A stretch of 64,000 nucleotides of DNA, taken from an uncultured Lachnospiraceae bacterium. Lineage in GTDB: Bacteria; Bacillota; Clostridia; Lachnospirales; Lachnospiraceae. Location: contig CANQRW010000006.1 of NCBI GenBank assembly GCA_947626365.1, positions 23,353-87,352 of the forward strand. Direction: 5' to 3'. The notes under the pieces are model-generated. The model made no database searches. It was given only the letters and a program-made list of their open reading frames with translations, and had not been told where the DNA came from. The position numbers and the translations under genes are program-made. Of this stretch, positions 27,478 through 36,263 are shown piece after piece; positions within the stretch are counted from its first letter, which is position 1, and every line of letters begins with the position of its first letter.

Positions 27478-28322
27478 CACAGGACAAATCTGCCTTCCAG
27501 CGCCAGATACTGGTCCAGAAGCATTCTGCTGACCCTGGCACCGAACGTGGTCGCCGGATGGGCAGGATAATACATGGCGTCGCTGAAATTCTTGTGAAGC
27601 ATCACCAGCACGTAAGGGCCGTAAGGCGTATAGATGATGCCGCCGTCGTTGCGGCAGGCATTCATGCTTCCGCTCTTGGATGCCACATGAATCAGCACGT
27701 CGTCCGTGTTATCTGTGTCTATGTACACCGGTGGGAAATCCGCCGTCACCATGCTGTTGTAATGCTGTTTCTTAAGAATCGCCACCATTTTGTTGTCGGC
27801 CCAGGGACTGACCAGCTCACCCTTGGCCATCCGGACAAACACGCTGGCGTAATCTCTGGGGGTGGTAGTCCCCAGCTTGTCGTATTTTTCAAAATCAATG
27901 GGGTTGTGAAGGACAGTATCCTTACAGCCCAGCTTCTGGATATAATCATTGATGATATCCACACCCAGATAATCAATCATCATATTGGTGGCAATATTGT
28001 CGCTGACAATGATCATCAATGTCGCCACATCCTTCGCCCTCAGCACAATACCGGGGTCCAGGGAACACAGGACGCCGCTGCCGTCTACCATATGCTGTTT
28101 CCTGTAAGTCAGCATATCTTCCAGGCTGGCGCGTCCCTTCTCTATCTGGTCGAACAGGCTGGCCAGTATGAACGTCTTGATGGTGCTGGCAGTCTCAAAC
28201 TTCTCATCCGCTCCGATGGCAATGATATTGCCGTGAAAATCATCGGCATACACGCCCATAAATCCATCGTAGCTGGCAATCTCCGCCTCGATCCTCTTTT
28301 CCAACGTAAGTCTTGCGTCCAT
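27477..28322 (-). CDS. class A beta-lactamase-fold serine hydrolase without signal peptide
   Basis: 281 residues. All three active-site elements of the penicillin-recognising fold are visible: STIK (Ser46-Lys49), SDN (107-109) and KSG (216-218, in place of KTG). Spacing matches class A enzymes. Unlike a secreted beta-lactamase it starts directly with MDARLTLEKRIEAEIASYDG and shows no signal peptide or anchor. Such beta-lactamase-related hydrolases occur widely in Clostridia; true beta-lactamase activity cannot be claimed. RBS AAGGAGG precedes the ATG. It lies 14 nt after the GntR gene and overlaps the YgjP-like gene. Confidence 0.85.
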   Translation of the reverse strand: MDARLTLEKRIEAEIASYDGFMGVYADDFHGNIIAIGADEKFETASTIKTFILASLFDQIEKGRASLEDMLTYRKQHMVDGSGVLCSLDPGIVLRAKDVATLMIIVSDNIATNMMIDYLGVDIINDYIQKLGCKDTVLHNPIDFEKYDKLGTTTPRDYASVFVRMAKGELVSPWADNKMVAILKKQHYNSMVTADFPPVYIDTDNTDDVLIHVASKSGSMNACRNDGGIIYTPYGPYVLVMLHKNFSDAMYYPAHPATTFGARVSRMLLDQYLALEGRFVL

Positions 28323-28336
28323 ATTCCGCCTCCTTA

Positions 28337-29044
28337 TTAAATATCAAATTTCCCCACCGGATCTTCTTCCTCAAAATATTCCCGATATTCCACGTCAATC
28401 TGGTAGCGCATCCGCTTCATGCTGAAATACAGATGGTCCTTCAGCACCGTCTCCATGCCCGAGATATCTCCCTGCTCCAGGCGCTCGATCAGCTGCTCAT
28501 GTTCGTGAATGATTCTGGTAAAATCTGTCTCTGTCTCAAAATCAAGCATCCGGAACCGGGTATAATGAAGCTGCTGCTCCTGCAGAAGGGCCCACAGCTT
28601 GGCTTTCTTCATAGCCTCAAACCAGTAGCCGTGAAGTTCCGCATCCAGCCGGTAGAACTGCTCCGGCTTGAAATCCTCTGTCTGAATCAGGGCCTTCTGC
28701 TTCCGAAGCATGTAATAAATGTCTTCCATAAGCATGGGGGTGGCTATCTTTGAGAAATCCCTCATGACCATAGTCTCCACAGCCACCCTCATGTAGATCA
28801 TCTGCTTGATATTGCTGAGGCTTAACAGGGTGACATAGATTCCCCGATAGGGAACCGTAATGACAAATCCCTGCTCCTGCAGCAGACGAAGGGCGTCCCG
28901 CACCGGCGTTCGGGACACGGAAAAACGCTCGCAGATTTCATTTTCCTTCACCAGCTGTCCCGGTTTCAGTTCCAGATCCAATATCTCCTGCTTAAGCACC
29001 TGATAAACCATATCTTCTCTGCTTTTGTAGGTTACGTCTTCCAT
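28337..29044 (-). CDS. GntR-family (FadR/FCD subfamily) transcriptional regulator
   Basis: 235 residues. N-terminal winged helix (about 1-72) with VKENEICERFSVSRTPVRDALRLL, then an all-helical FCD ligand domain (about 78-215) with RVAVETMVMRDF, DAELHGYWFEAMKKA and IIHEHEQLIERLEQGD. FCD regulators usually sense sugar acids or carboxylic acids. It is 66 nt downstream of kduI, and a TTGTATACAA palindrome, which fits the FadR-subfamily operator, lies between the kduI promoter and its start. Inference: it represses kduI and itself in response to a uronate breakdown product. Confidence 0.9.
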   Translation of the reverse strand: MEDVTYKSREDMVYQVLKQEILDLELKPGQLVKENEICERFSVSRTPVRDALRLLQEQGFVITVPYRGIYVTLLSLSNIKQMIYMRVAVETMVMRDFSKIATPMLMEDIYYMLRKQKALIQTEDFKPEQFYRLDAELHGYWFEAMKKAKLWALLQEQQLHYTRFRMLDFETETDFTRIIHEHEQLIERLEQGDISGMETVLKDHLYFSMKRMRYQIDVEYREYFEEEDPVGKFDI

Positions 29045-29110
29045 ATGGCCCTCTTCATTTCCGCGGGAGTCTCCCCGTCGCTTATAGTCAAATACCCTTC
29101 GGCAGCCGTA

Positions 29111-29953
29111 TTACTTCAAATCTACCGCATTCAGATTATCCATGTCGTCAAATGCCAGGTTCTCTCCGCCCATAGCCCAGATAAAGGTATAATTGGAGGT
29201 TCCCGCGCCGGAATGAATGCTCCAGGACGGGCTGATCACCGCCTCCTCATTCTTCATAACGATATGTCTGGTCTCCGTAGGCTCGCCCATGAGATGGAAC
29301 ACGACATTATTCTCCGGCACCTCAAAATACATATAGATCTCCATGCGGCGCTCATGGGTGTGGCAGGGCATGGTATTCCAGATGCTGCCTTCCTCCAGGA
29401 CAGTCATGCCCATGGACAGCTGGCAGGTCTTCAGCACATCCGGATGAATGAACTGGTTGATGGTTCTTCTGTTAGCCGTCTTCTGGTCGCCCAGGGTCCT
29501 CTTGGCCGCATCCTGGATGGAGATAAATGTCGTCTTATAAGATGTATGGGCCGGAGCGCTTACCATGTAAAACTTAGCCGGATTAGACGCGTCGTCGCTG
29601 GAAAACAGCACCTTCTTCGTACCCTTGGTAATATACAGGCAGTCCTTGTAGCCCAATGAAAACATCTCGTCGTCAGCAGCGATCTTGCCGGGACCTCCGA
29701 TATTGAAGATACCGATCTCACGGCGCTCCAGAAAATAGTCGGTGCCGAAATTCTTCCAGCAGTCGATTCCCTTATCGATCGGAACCTGCTCCGTCGTAGG
29801 CATGCAGCCCAGCGTCACCATGCGGTCCACATGGGAATAGACGGCGTGCACCTCATTAGGCGCGTACAGATCCGTGATCAAAAACTCGTTCCTCAGTTCC
29901 TCTGTCGTGTAGCGTTTCACATCCTTCTGGTTTGCTGAATAGCGAATATCCAT
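29111..29953 (-). CDS. kduI: 5-dehydro-4-deoxy-D-glucuronate isomerase
   Basis: About 280 residues, a cupin-fold enzyme that isomerises 4-deoxy-L-threo-5-hexosulose uronate to 3-deoxy-D-glycero-2,5-hexodiulosonate in pectin, alginate-like and glycosaminoglycan uronate breakdown. The zinc ligand region is NTMPCHTHERRMEIYMYFE, and RYTTEELRNEFLITDLY and GGPGKIAADDEMFSLGYKD are family signatures. ATG at 29953 follows AGGAGG by 7 nt. No kduD or uronate kinase lies nearby, so the gene is a lone member of the pathway here, with the GntR gene as its regulator. Confidence 0.96.
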   Translation of the reverse strand: MDIRYSANQKDVKRYTTEELRNEFLITDLYAPNEVHAVYSHVDRMVTLGCMPTTEQVPIDKGIDCWKNFGTDYFLERREIGIFNIGGPGKIAADDEMFSLGYKDCLYITKGTKKVLFSSDDASNPAKFYMVSAPAHTSYKTTFISIQDAAKRTLGDQKTANRRTINQFIHPDVLKTCQLSMGMTVLEEGSIWNTMPCHTHERRMEIYMYFEVPENNVVFHLMGEPTETRHIVMKNEEAVISPSWSIHSGAGTSNYTFIWAMGGENLAFDDMDNLNAVDLK

Positions 29954-29981
29954 GGTTCTTCCTCCTTTTATATTTGTATTT

Positions 29982-29993
29982 TTTGTATACAAA
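29982..29993. promoter_or_regulatory. GntR-type operator of kduI
   Basis: A perfect 12-bp palindrome TTTGTATACAAA that fits the TNGT...ACNA consensus of FadR-subfamily GntR proteins. It lies a few bases past the expected kduI start site, a position suited to repression. Confidence 0.6.
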
Positions 29994-30005
29994 TTTTCTG
30001 CTTTG

Positions 30006-30034
30006 ATTATACCCTTTTCCGCGATTTCCTGCAA
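30006..30034 (-). promoter_or_regulatory. kduI promoter
   Basis: On the minus strand TTGCAG (30029-30034), 17-bp spacer and a perfect TATAAT (30006-30011). Confidence 0.7.
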
Positions 30035-30075
30035 TATCTATTCGCAATAAATTACAAAATACTTTCAAATATTTT

Positions 30076-30160
30076 CAGAGGGCAGAACCCCAACAGCGGC
30101 TCCGCCCTCTGATAACTGATCCACATGCTATGATGTCGGGGTCAAAAGGTATTTTGCCCC
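30076..30160 (-). terminator. two hairpins after the amino-acid ABC transporter operon
   Basis: Stem CAGAGGGC/GCCCTCTG (30076-30111) and stem GGGGCAAAA/TTTTGACCCC (30138-30160) lie between the transporter stop and the kduI promoter. Neither has a good T-tract, so terminator function is probable rather than certain. Confidence 0.45.
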
Positions 30161-30181
30161 TGATGATGCGTCTTCCGGAAA

Positions 30182-30958
30182 TTACAGCACCTTTCCCAGG
30201 AAATCCTTCAGCCTCGGATTCTTCGGGTTGGTGAAAATCTCTTCCGGCGTTCCCTGCTCCAGAAGCTGGCCATCCGCCATGAACAGCACGCGGTTGCCCA
30301 CCTCACGAGCAAAGCCCATCTCGTGGGTCACGCACACCATGGTCATGCCGTCCCGGGCAAGTTCCTTCATAACATCCAGAACCTCGCCTACCATCTCCGG
30401 ATCCAGAGCGGATGTGGGCTCGTCAAAGAGCATGACCTGAGGCTCCATAGCCAGGGCGCGCACAATGGCCACACGCTGCTTCTGACCTCCGGACAGCTGG
30501 ATGGGATAGGCTCCCGCCCGGTCCTTCAATCCCACGCGGTCCAGCAGCGCCAGCGCCTTCTGCTCCGCGTCGGAGCGGCTGACGCCCTTCACCTTCATGG
30601 GCGCGAGGGTCATGTTCTCCAGAATGGTCATATGGGGAAACAGGTTAAAATGCTGGAACACCATGCCCATCTTCTGGCGAAGGTCGTCGATATCGACCCG
30701 CACGGTCTTCCCGTTTTCATCCTTATACTTCCTCTTGGTGATATCGACGCCGTCAAAGATGATAGAGCCGCTTGTGGGGGATTCCAGCCGGTTCAGGCTC
30801 CGCAGGAACGTGGATTTACCGGAACCGGAAGGCCCGATGACCACCATCACGTCGCCTTTGTTGATATCCACCGTTATGCCGTCCAGCGCCTTGATGGCGC
30901 CGCCGTTATAATGCTTCTTAAGATCCTTCACCCGAATCAGACTACCGTTTGTCGCCAT
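30182..30958 (-). CDS. amino-acid ABC transporter ATP-binding protein (GlnQ/HisP type)
   Basis: 258 residues with Walker [10 protein letters not shown], signature [15 protein letters not shown], Walker [13 protein letters not shown] and the switch His in CVTHEMGFA, all typical of polar amino-acid importers. It is the last gene of a three-gene operon and overlaps the permease gene by 17 nt. An unusual short insert ([20 protein letters not shown]) precedes the Q-loop region, as seen in many Clostridia members. It energises uptake with the permease and the lipoprotein encoded just upstream. Confidence 0.95.
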   Translation of the reverse strand: MATNGSLIRVKDLKKHYNGGAIKALDGITVDINKGDVMVVIGPSGSGKSTFLRSLNRLESPTSGSIIFDGVDITKRKYKDENGKTVRVDIDDLRQKMGMVFQHFNLFPHMTILENMTLAPMKVKGVSRSDAEQKALALLDRVGLKDRAGAYPIQLSGGQKQRVAIVRALAMEPQVMLFDEPTSALDPEMVGEVLDVMKELARDGMTMVCVTHEMGFAREVGNRVLFMADGQLLEQGTPEEIFTNPKNPRLKDFLGKVL

Positions 30959-31730
30959 GGCTCATCCTCCTCTCGAAGTAAGCAATCGCCTTGGATGTGG
31001 GGAAACACAGGCAGAAGTAGATGGCAGTTGCCACCAGCAAAGGTTCTACGATGATGAACGTAGCTCCTCTGACCGCGTTTACCGCCGACATCAGATCCTG
31101 CACGCCGATGGTATAGGTAATCGCAGACTCCTTGATGATCACGACGAACTCATTGGCGATCGCCGGAAGAATATTCTTCAGAGCCTGGGGCAGAATGATA
31201 TAACGCATATTCTGCACCTGGGACAATCCCAGGGAGCGGGCCGCCTCCGTCTGGCCTCCGTCGATGGACTGAATGCCGGCCCGGATGATCTCGCACAGAT
31301 ACGCGCCCGAATTCATGCCGAGAGCCACAACGCCCGGGAAGAACCGGTTGAATTTGATAAATCCGAACAGGCTGAAGGTAGGCAGGTCCACCACGCTGAA
31401 CACGCCGTAGTAGATGATGAAAATCTGCACCAGCACAGGCGTGGAACGCAGCACCTCGACATAAGCCGTAGCGATAAAGCTCAGCGGATTGAAACGGCTG
31501 ATAAAGCCGATTGCGCCGCCGCCCTCCTTCATATTTCCGTTGGCGTCCTGATTTAAAAACTTAAACGGCATAAAGCTGGACAATCTCATAAGCGCCAGCA
31601 CCAGGGCGATACAGAAACCGATTGCCACAGTAAACAGGGACAAAAGAACCGTGACCAGCAGGCCCTCCCAGAAAAGCTGGGCGTATGGAGCTATCTTCGG
31701 AAAATTCGATAACTGGATGAAAGAACCCAT
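30942..31730 (-). CDS. amino-acid ABC transporter permease (HisM/GlnP type)
   Basis: 262 residues with several hydrophobic segments and the conserved cytoplasmic loop [24 protein letters not shown] (the EAA motif, here read in pieces) that docks the ATPase. [20 protein letters not shown] is the characteristic family motif. It contains a Gly-rich insert near residue 60. RBS AAAGGAG precedes the ATG. It sits 26 nt after the binding protein gene. Confidence 0.95.
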   Translation of the reverse strand: MGSFIQLSNFPKIAPYAQLFWEGLLVTVLLSLFTVAIGFCIALVLALMRLSSFMPFKFLNQDANGNMKEGGGAIGFISRFNPLSFIATAYVEVLRSTPVLVQIFIIYYGVFSVVDLPTFSLFGFIKFNRFFPGVVALGMNSGAYLCEIIRAGIQSIDGGQTEAARSLGLSQVQNMRYIILPQALKNILPAIANEFVVIIKESAITYTIGVQDLMSAVNAVRGATFIIVEPLLVATAIYFCLCFPTSKAIAYFERRMSHGDKR

Positions 31731-31756
31731 TAAGCTACTCCTTTACTTATGTAAGT

Positions 31757-32722
31757 TTACTCCTGAACGTTGCCCTCTTCGTCCAGCAGGCCCTCATACT
31801 TGGTGCCTGCCGCCAGCTCATTGGCCTCAGCCACGAAAGTCTCCATGGAGCCGTCCTCCAGAGCCTGAGCGATGGCCGCGTTGACGCCTGCCATCAGGGA
31901 CTCGTTGCCCTTGCTCACGCCTACGGCAGAACCTTCCTGATCGTAAGGAACGTCCAGGACGATCTCAAGGTCCGGATAGTTTCTCTGATAGCTGATGGCC
32001 ACGTCCGTCTCGATATAAGCGGCGTCCATGGTTCCGGCCAGCAGCTCGGAAATCAGGTCGGTAACCTTCGGCAGGGAAATGATATCGGCCTCGGGAGAAT
32101 TCTCGTTAGCCAAATCCAGCTGAATGGAGCCGGTCTGGGCGCCTACGGTAACCTCAGGCTTATTGATGGCTTCAAAGCTGTTGTAGACATCCTTATTGGC
32201 CTTGGTGGTAACCAGGGACTGGCCGCCCTTGTAATACAGGTCGGAGAAGTCCATGATGCCTTCGCGGGCAGGATCCGGCGACAGGCCTGCCATGCCCAGG
32301 TCTACGGACTTGGTCTGCAGCTCGCTGAGAACGCCGTCAAAGTCTACAGGGATTACGTTCAGTTCCAGGCCGAGATAATCAGCAATATACTGTGCCAGAG
32401 CCATATCGAAGCCGGCCAGGGTGGGAGTTCCGTCCTCGCCGATGGCGTAGAACTCATAGGGGGCGAAATCGGGGCTGGTAGCCACGGTCAGAACGCCGGG
32501 CTCCACCGTCTCAACTTCCAGGGTTTCGGCTTCCGTCTCAGCAGCCTCTGTCTCGGCGGCTTCCGTCTCGGCAGCCTCCGCTTTCGTCTCCTCCGCCGCT
32601 TCGGTCGCTGCCGCGGTCGTCTCTGCCGCCGTTGTGGCGGACTCCGATGAGCTGCCGCCGCAGGCTGCCAGAGAAGCGGTCATGCAAAGCGCAAGTGCCA
32701 GTGCAAAAAATCGTTTTTTCAT
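31757..32722 (-). CDS. amino-acid ABC transporter substrate-binding lipoprotein
   Basis: The ATG at 32722 follows AAGGAGG. About 321 residues. Signal peptide II: MKKRFFALALALCMTASLAAC with the lipobox cysteine at residue 21. Next comes a long Ala/Thr/Glu tether (about 25-70) built from AAETE-type repeats, longer than usual. The mature domain is SBP_bac_3: SPDFAPYEFYAIGEDG, GFDMALAQYIADYLG, DLGMAGLSPDPAREGIMDFS and GAQTGSIQ. The ligand is a polar amino acid that cannot be fixed from sequence alone; ARG-box-like sites upstream make arginine or a relative possible. Confidence 0.93.
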   Translation of the reverse strand: MKKRFFALALALCMTASLAACGGSSSESATTAAETTAAATEAAEETKAEAAETEAAETEAAETEAETLEVETVEPGVLTVATSPDFAPYEFYAIGEDGTPTLAGFDMALAQYIADYLGLELNVIPVDFDGVLSELQTKSVDLGMAGLSPDPAREGIMDFSDLYYKGGQSLVTTKANKDVYNSFEAINKPEVTVGAQTGSIQLDLANENSPEADIISLPKVTDLISELLAGTMDAAYIETDVAISYQRNYPDLEIVLDVPYDQEGSAVGVSKGNESLMAGVNAAIAQALEDGSMETFVAEANELAAGTKYEGLLDEEGNVQE

Positions 32723-32780
32723 AATGCTTTCCTCCTTATCTGATGCCCTATTCACAGGCATCGTGCATAAATATGTTTTC

Positions 32781-32808
32781 ATTATAGCGGTTTTTCAAAA
32801 TTTATCAA
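32781..32808 (-). promoter_or_regulatory. promoter of the amino-acid ABC transporter operon
   Basis: On the minus strand TTGATA (32803-32808), 16-bp spacer and TATAAT (32781-32786). Confidence 0.7.
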
Positions 32809-32826
32809 GTGCAATCTTACATATCC

Positions 32827-32853
32827 TGAATAAAAATGCACCTAAAAATGCAC
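32827..32853. promoter_or_regulatory. ARG-box-like tandem sites
   Basis: TGAATAAAAATGCA (32827-32840) closely resembles the Bacillus ArgR/AhrC box (TGAATAAAAATTCA). A second half-similar site, CTAAAAATGCAC, follows at once. They lie about 20 nt upstream of the transporter -35. Inference: arginine-responsive control. Confidence 0.4.
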
Positions 32854-32925
32854 ATCAAACCGCATTTTCCGGCTTGGCGGCAGCGGATTTTTGCAGTATA
32901 ATCGCCCTGTGGGAGGAACCGCGTC

Positions 32926-33714
32926 ATGTCCTTATTTATCATAGACCTGCTCCAAAAAACGGCGTGGTACGCCGATGCGCCGAAACCATATTCCGCTTTT
33001 CATATTATATTTTCCGTAACCGGAATCATAGCTGCCGCCGGAGCCGCTTACGGGCTTTCACGGCTGAGCGCCCGCAAATCATCCGGGAACTTTCATCTCC
33101 GGATTCTGTTCCTCTGCGGCCTGATCCTGGCTCTGGGAGAAGCCTACAAACAGCTGTTCCTCTATTATATCGTAGATGGCGGACGGTACGACTGGTGGTA
33201 TTTCCCATTTCAGCTGTGCAGCATGCCCATGTATCTGTGCCTGCTGCTTCCGCTGTTCTCCGGGCAGACCGTTTTCCGGCGTATTGTCTGTACGTTCCTT
33301 CAGGATTTCGGTCTTCTGGGCGGCATCATGGCCCTGGCGGAGCCCTCCGGCCTTCTCCATCCCTATTGGCTGCTGACTGTCCACGGACTTCTGTGGCATG
33401 TAATCCTGATCTTTATCAGCCTGTTCATCTCTTTTTCCGGCCTGTCCGGCAGAACCGGCAAAGATTTCGCCCAAACCCTTCCTCTCCTGGCGCTGTTCTG
33501 CGGAATTGCCACCGTCATCAATATCGCCACCCGGGGAGCCGCCGATATGTTCTATATCTCGCCCTACTACCCTATCACACAGGTGGTATTCCATTCCATC
33601 GCTCTCCGTTTCGGCAATGCCGCTGGCATCGGCGCCTACCTGGCCTGCCTGTGCGCGGGAGGCTGGCTCTGCCACCGGTTGGCAGGAATATTAAACACCG
33701 GACAATACAAATAA
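32926..33714 (+). CDS. YwaF/TMEM164-family integral membrane protein
   Basis: 262 residues with about seven hydrophobic segments. PFQLCSMPMYLCLLLP, EAYKQLFLYY and FHIIFSVTG are the landmarks of the YwaF (TIGR02206, intg_mem_TP0381) family. The eukaryotic relative TMEM164 is reported as an acyltransferase acting through a cysteine, and the Cys of QLCSMP could correspond; function in bacteria is unknown. GGGAGG precedes the ATG. A single gene with its own terminator, divergent from the amino-acid transporter operon. Confidence 0.85.
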   Translation: MSLFIIDLLQKTAWYADAPKPYSAFHIIFSVTGIIAAAGAAYGLSRLSARKSSGNFHLRILFLCGLILALGEAYKQLFLYYIVDGGRYDWWYFPFQLCSMPMYLCLLLPLFSGQTVFRRIVCTFLQDFGLLGGIMALAEPSGLLHPYWLLTVHGLLWHVILIFISLFISFSGLSGRTGKDFAQTLPLLALFCGIATVINIATRGAADMFYISPYYPITQVVFHSIALRFGNAAGIGAYLACLCAGGWLCHRLAGILNTGQYK

Positions 33715-33755
33715 AACTGCCGCAGTCCCCGATCTCCGGTTCCCGCGGCAGTTCT
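33713..33755 (+). terminator. terminator of the ywaF-like gene
   Basis: Stem AACTGCCGC/GCGGCAGTT with a GC-rich loop, followed by TCTCATATTCTT. Confidence 0.65.
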
Positions 33756-33763
33756 CATATTCT

Positions 33764-33817
33764 TCTGCTCCTTATTTCTGTTATCCTGTTTCTGCTCCCT
33801 GTTTCTGTTATCCTGTT
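33764..33817. repeat. 27-bp tandem duplication
   Basis: Two adjacent copies (33764-33790 and 33791-33817) that differ at only two positions, located just after the stop of the deacetylase gene. Probably a recent slippage duplication; no role is evident. Confidence 0.7.
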
Positions 33818-33821
33818 CCGG

Positions 33822-34853
33822 TTATGGCCGGAACTTGCTGTAGGTCTTTCCCGCTTCCAAAACCACGCCTCTGGCCTGGGCCATCTCGCTGACCGTCACC
33901 AGCTGGTATCCTCTGGCTGTCAGCTCCGGAATGATCTGGAGCGCGGCGGCGCCGGTGGCGCTGTACAGCTCATGCATCAGTACGATATCTCCGTCCTGCA
34001 CCTGACTCAGCACCACATTCACAGTATTCTGAGTATTTCTGGTCTTCCAGTCCAGCGTATCGATGCTCCACATGATCATGGGATAATTTACATTGGCGCG
34101 AACTGTATTGTTGATATTGCCTCCTGGCAGACGCACCAGCGTGGGACGGACGCCACAGGCTGCCTGAATGACATCGTTGGCCCTGTTTACCTCGCTCTGA
34201 ATCTGATCGCCGCTCAGCTTATTAAAATATTTGTGGTCGTAGCTGTGATTGGCCACCTCATGGCCTTCCGCCACCATCCTCTGAAGCTCCGCGGCTCTGG
34301 ACGGGCACCGTTCTCCTACCACGAAGAAGGTGGCCTTGCCGCCGTACGCCGCCAGACAATCCATGATCTGGTTGCCAACCTCCGTCTGAGGGCCGTCGTC
34401 AAAAGTCAGCGCCACCATCGGCCGGCTGGGATCGATCACTCTCCCTGCTGCCTGCGCCTCCGGCTGAGCTTCCGGCGCGGCCTCTGGCTGCGGTGCTCCC
34501 GGCCCTTCCGGCTGAGTTACCGCCGTTTCCGGCTGCGGGGCTCCCGGCCCTTCCGGCTGAGTTACCGCCGTTTCCGGCTGCGGGGCTCCCGGACCCTCCG
34601 GCGAAACCGCGGTCCCCTGCTGGCCTTCCGCCTGCTGTTCCGGAACAGAAGGCGCCTCCTCAGCCGCCTGGGAATTTCCGTCTGCGGCCGGAGGAGTCGT
34701 CTCATTGCCGTTCTCATCCACCCACCTGGCCCCGCCGGGGCCTTTCTCAAGATCGACCCAGTGGCCGCCCTCCGCCAGCGCAGCCTGGGACGCCATCGCG
34801 CAGAAGAGACAGCTGATTCCCATAACAGCTATCCATTTTCTCATCCTGTTCAT
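33822..34853 (-). CDS. secreted polysaccharide deacetylase (NodB domain) with Pro/Glu repeat linker
   Basis: 343 residues. Signal peptide (about 1-27, ending SQAALA), then a short HWVDLEKGPGGARWVDENGN segment and a Pro/Glu/Gln-rich linker with repeats of PEGPGAPQPETAVTQ at 85-124. The NodB homology domain begins near 145: TFDDGP (Asp152/Asp153), NHSYDH (His203, His207), RLPGG, and the late IVLMHE motif. Relatives remove acetyl groups from peptidoglycan or other N-acetylglucosamine polymers. Because of its signal peptide and lack of anchor it is expected outside the membrane. Confidence 0.92.
   Translation of the reverse strand: MNRMRKWIAVMGISCLFCAMASQAALAEGGHWVDLEKGPGGARWVDENGNETTPPAADGNSQAAEEAPSVPEQQAEGQQGTAVSPEGPGAPQPETAVTQPEGPGAPQPETAVTQPEGPGAPQPEAAPEAQPEAQAAGRVIDPSRPMVALTFDDGPQTEVGNQIMDCLAAYGGKATFFVVGERCPSRAAELQRMVAEGHEVANHSYDHKYFNKLSGDQIQSEVNRANDVIQAACGVRPTLVRLPGGNINNTVRANVNYPMIMWSIDTLDWKTRNTQNTVNVVLSQVQDGDIVLMHELYSATGAAALQIIPELTARGYQLVTVSEMAQARGVVLEAGKTYSKFRP
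34482..34601 (-). repeat. 45-bp in-frame tandem repeat in the deacetylase linker
   Basis: The 15-residue unit PEGPGAPQPETAVTQ is present twice in full and once in part. The DNA copies are almost identical, so copy number could vary among strains. Confidence 0.85.
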
Positions 34854-34969
34854 AACCTATTCCCTCCCATATTTCGACAAAATTTGTTTATCCTACGGTT
34901 TATTATAGGTCATCTTGTCAGGGAAGTAAACTGTTTTTTCACGCATACAGGCCTTTTCGCCTGCCACGT

Positions 34970-36151
34970 TTACGGTGCCCCTGTCTGGGTCTGCACGACT
35001 CCATCCACGACCCACGCTCCGTTTTCATTTACCGTGTACCCGTCCGGAGTAACGGTGTTCAGGAGGCAATATCCATCGCTGTCAAAATAGTAATTTTCAT
35101 AAATACCGTCTTTATTGCCGTCCAGCCACATCCAAGTGTTTACAGGGTAAGTGCCGTCTCCGTTTCTCCACCAATAGCCCCGCTGGTCCTTCACCCAGTG
35201 GTCTTCCGCGTATATAGTTATCACATTCGTAAGAGGCAGAGCCGACGTATTGAAACCTGCCATCTCCGAAAGCGCGCTTCTGGCATACCTGCCTACAGCC
35301 GAGAAAACAAAGACATCCGGATCCTCAACGGCCACATTTTCCAGGTCGAGATAATACCGATTCGCGCAGACGGAAGATTTGAACCGCTCCGCCAATACCT
35401 TCATCGGAGAAAAGCGGAACGAATCACCGGTAAAATACAGTTTCTCCGGCCAGCAGCCGGGAACCGTACTGAAATAATAGCTGTATATCCAGTCGTTGTT
35501 CTGCCGGGAAATAATGGTTTTCGTCAATTCCGCCAGGGGTTCGTCCTGATAGATATATTCCGGACGTACATTTCCCGCGTCGCTGTCCGGCAGGAGGGTA
35601 AAGGTATGCTCGATCATCGCATCCTCGTGTCCGAAATGTTCGCCTATCGCACGGATCAGTTCACCTGCCGCCACATAACCTCCGACCAGATTCCAGTGAC
35701 TGTCATTGGCATAATACAGGCTGGCCCCATCCAAAACTCCGGCCTCCCTTGCCGACTTAAGCAGCGCCTTGGAGTAAATAACCGGAAGTTCCGGCGCATT
35801 GGTATGAAGATAATCTACCAGCTGGTCAATCGGATCCTGCCCCGCCAGCGGATATCCTGCAGGAAGCATATCACCGTAAATCTCCTCCTTATCCGGAGCG
35901 ATAAAAACTACAAAATAAATACCGGCTTCTGCCAGTTCTCCCTGCAGTGACAAAAGATTCGTCATAATTTGCTGGCACTCCGCGTCTGTGATGGGCCTCT
36001 GCCTCGCCGCATAGGCTTCCTGCAGAAAATCCCATCCCTCAGATATCCCGTCTATATATCCGATACGGGCAAACACGGGCATGGCGCTTACCACAGACAG
36101 GACCGCCGCAAGCATCAGCGCAGCCATTCTTTTCCACATATGTCTTTTCAT
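34970..36151 (-). CDS. secreted AlgJ/AlgX-like (SGNH/DHHW) protein with cell-wall-binding repeat
   Basis: Taken from ATG 36151 (MKRHMWKRM), about 393 residues; GGAGG is 12 nt away and the start is not firm. The signal peptide ends about residue 28 (MPVFA). An SGNH-like domain has NDSHWNLVGGYV (Asp150, His152), as in AlgJ/AlgX/DHHW proteins, and LYFTGDSFRF (Ser244). The last 80 residues are a choline-binding/cell-wall-binding repeat (WWRNGDGTYPVNTWMWLDGN, FDSDGYCLLNTVTPDGY) common on Lachnospiraceae surface proteins. Family members act in O-acetylation of exopolysaccharide. Inference: a wall-bound acetyl-transfer or acetyl-esterase protein that may counter or complement the neighbouring deacetylase. 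Confidence 0.8.
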   Translation of the reverse strand: MKRHMWKRMAALMLAAVLSVVSAMPVFARIGYIDGISEGWDFLQEAYAARQRPITDAECQQIMTNLLSLQGELAEAGIYFVVFIAPDKEEIYGDMLPAGYPLAGQDPIDQLVDYLHTNAPELPVIYSKALLKSAREAGVLDGASLYYANDSHWNLVGGYVAAGELIRAIGEHFGHEDAMIEHTFTLLPDSDAGNVRPEYIYQDEPLAELTKTIISRQNNDWIYSYYFSTVPGCWPEKLYFTGDSFRFSPMKVLAERFKSSVCANRYYLDLENVAVEDPDVFVFSAVGRYARSALSEMAGFNTSALPLTNVITIYAEDHWVKDQRGYWWRNGDGTYPVNTWMWLDGNKDGIYENYYFDSDGYCLLNTVTPDGYTVNENGAWVVDGVVQTQTGAP

Positions 36152-36263
36152 TCTCTTTCCAAACCTCCGCAGCTTATATTCACATCGTTTTCTTTCATAA
36201 ACAAGGCTGACATGGCCGCAGATCCACATAGAAATACCTGCGCCAGGCCAGCCCTGACAATTC

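Noticed and set aside
32634..35090. 818-codon plus-strand frame spanning several genes
   Set aside because: It crosses the YwaF-like gene in another frame and is antisense to the deacetylase; low complexity and Arg/Pro-rich.
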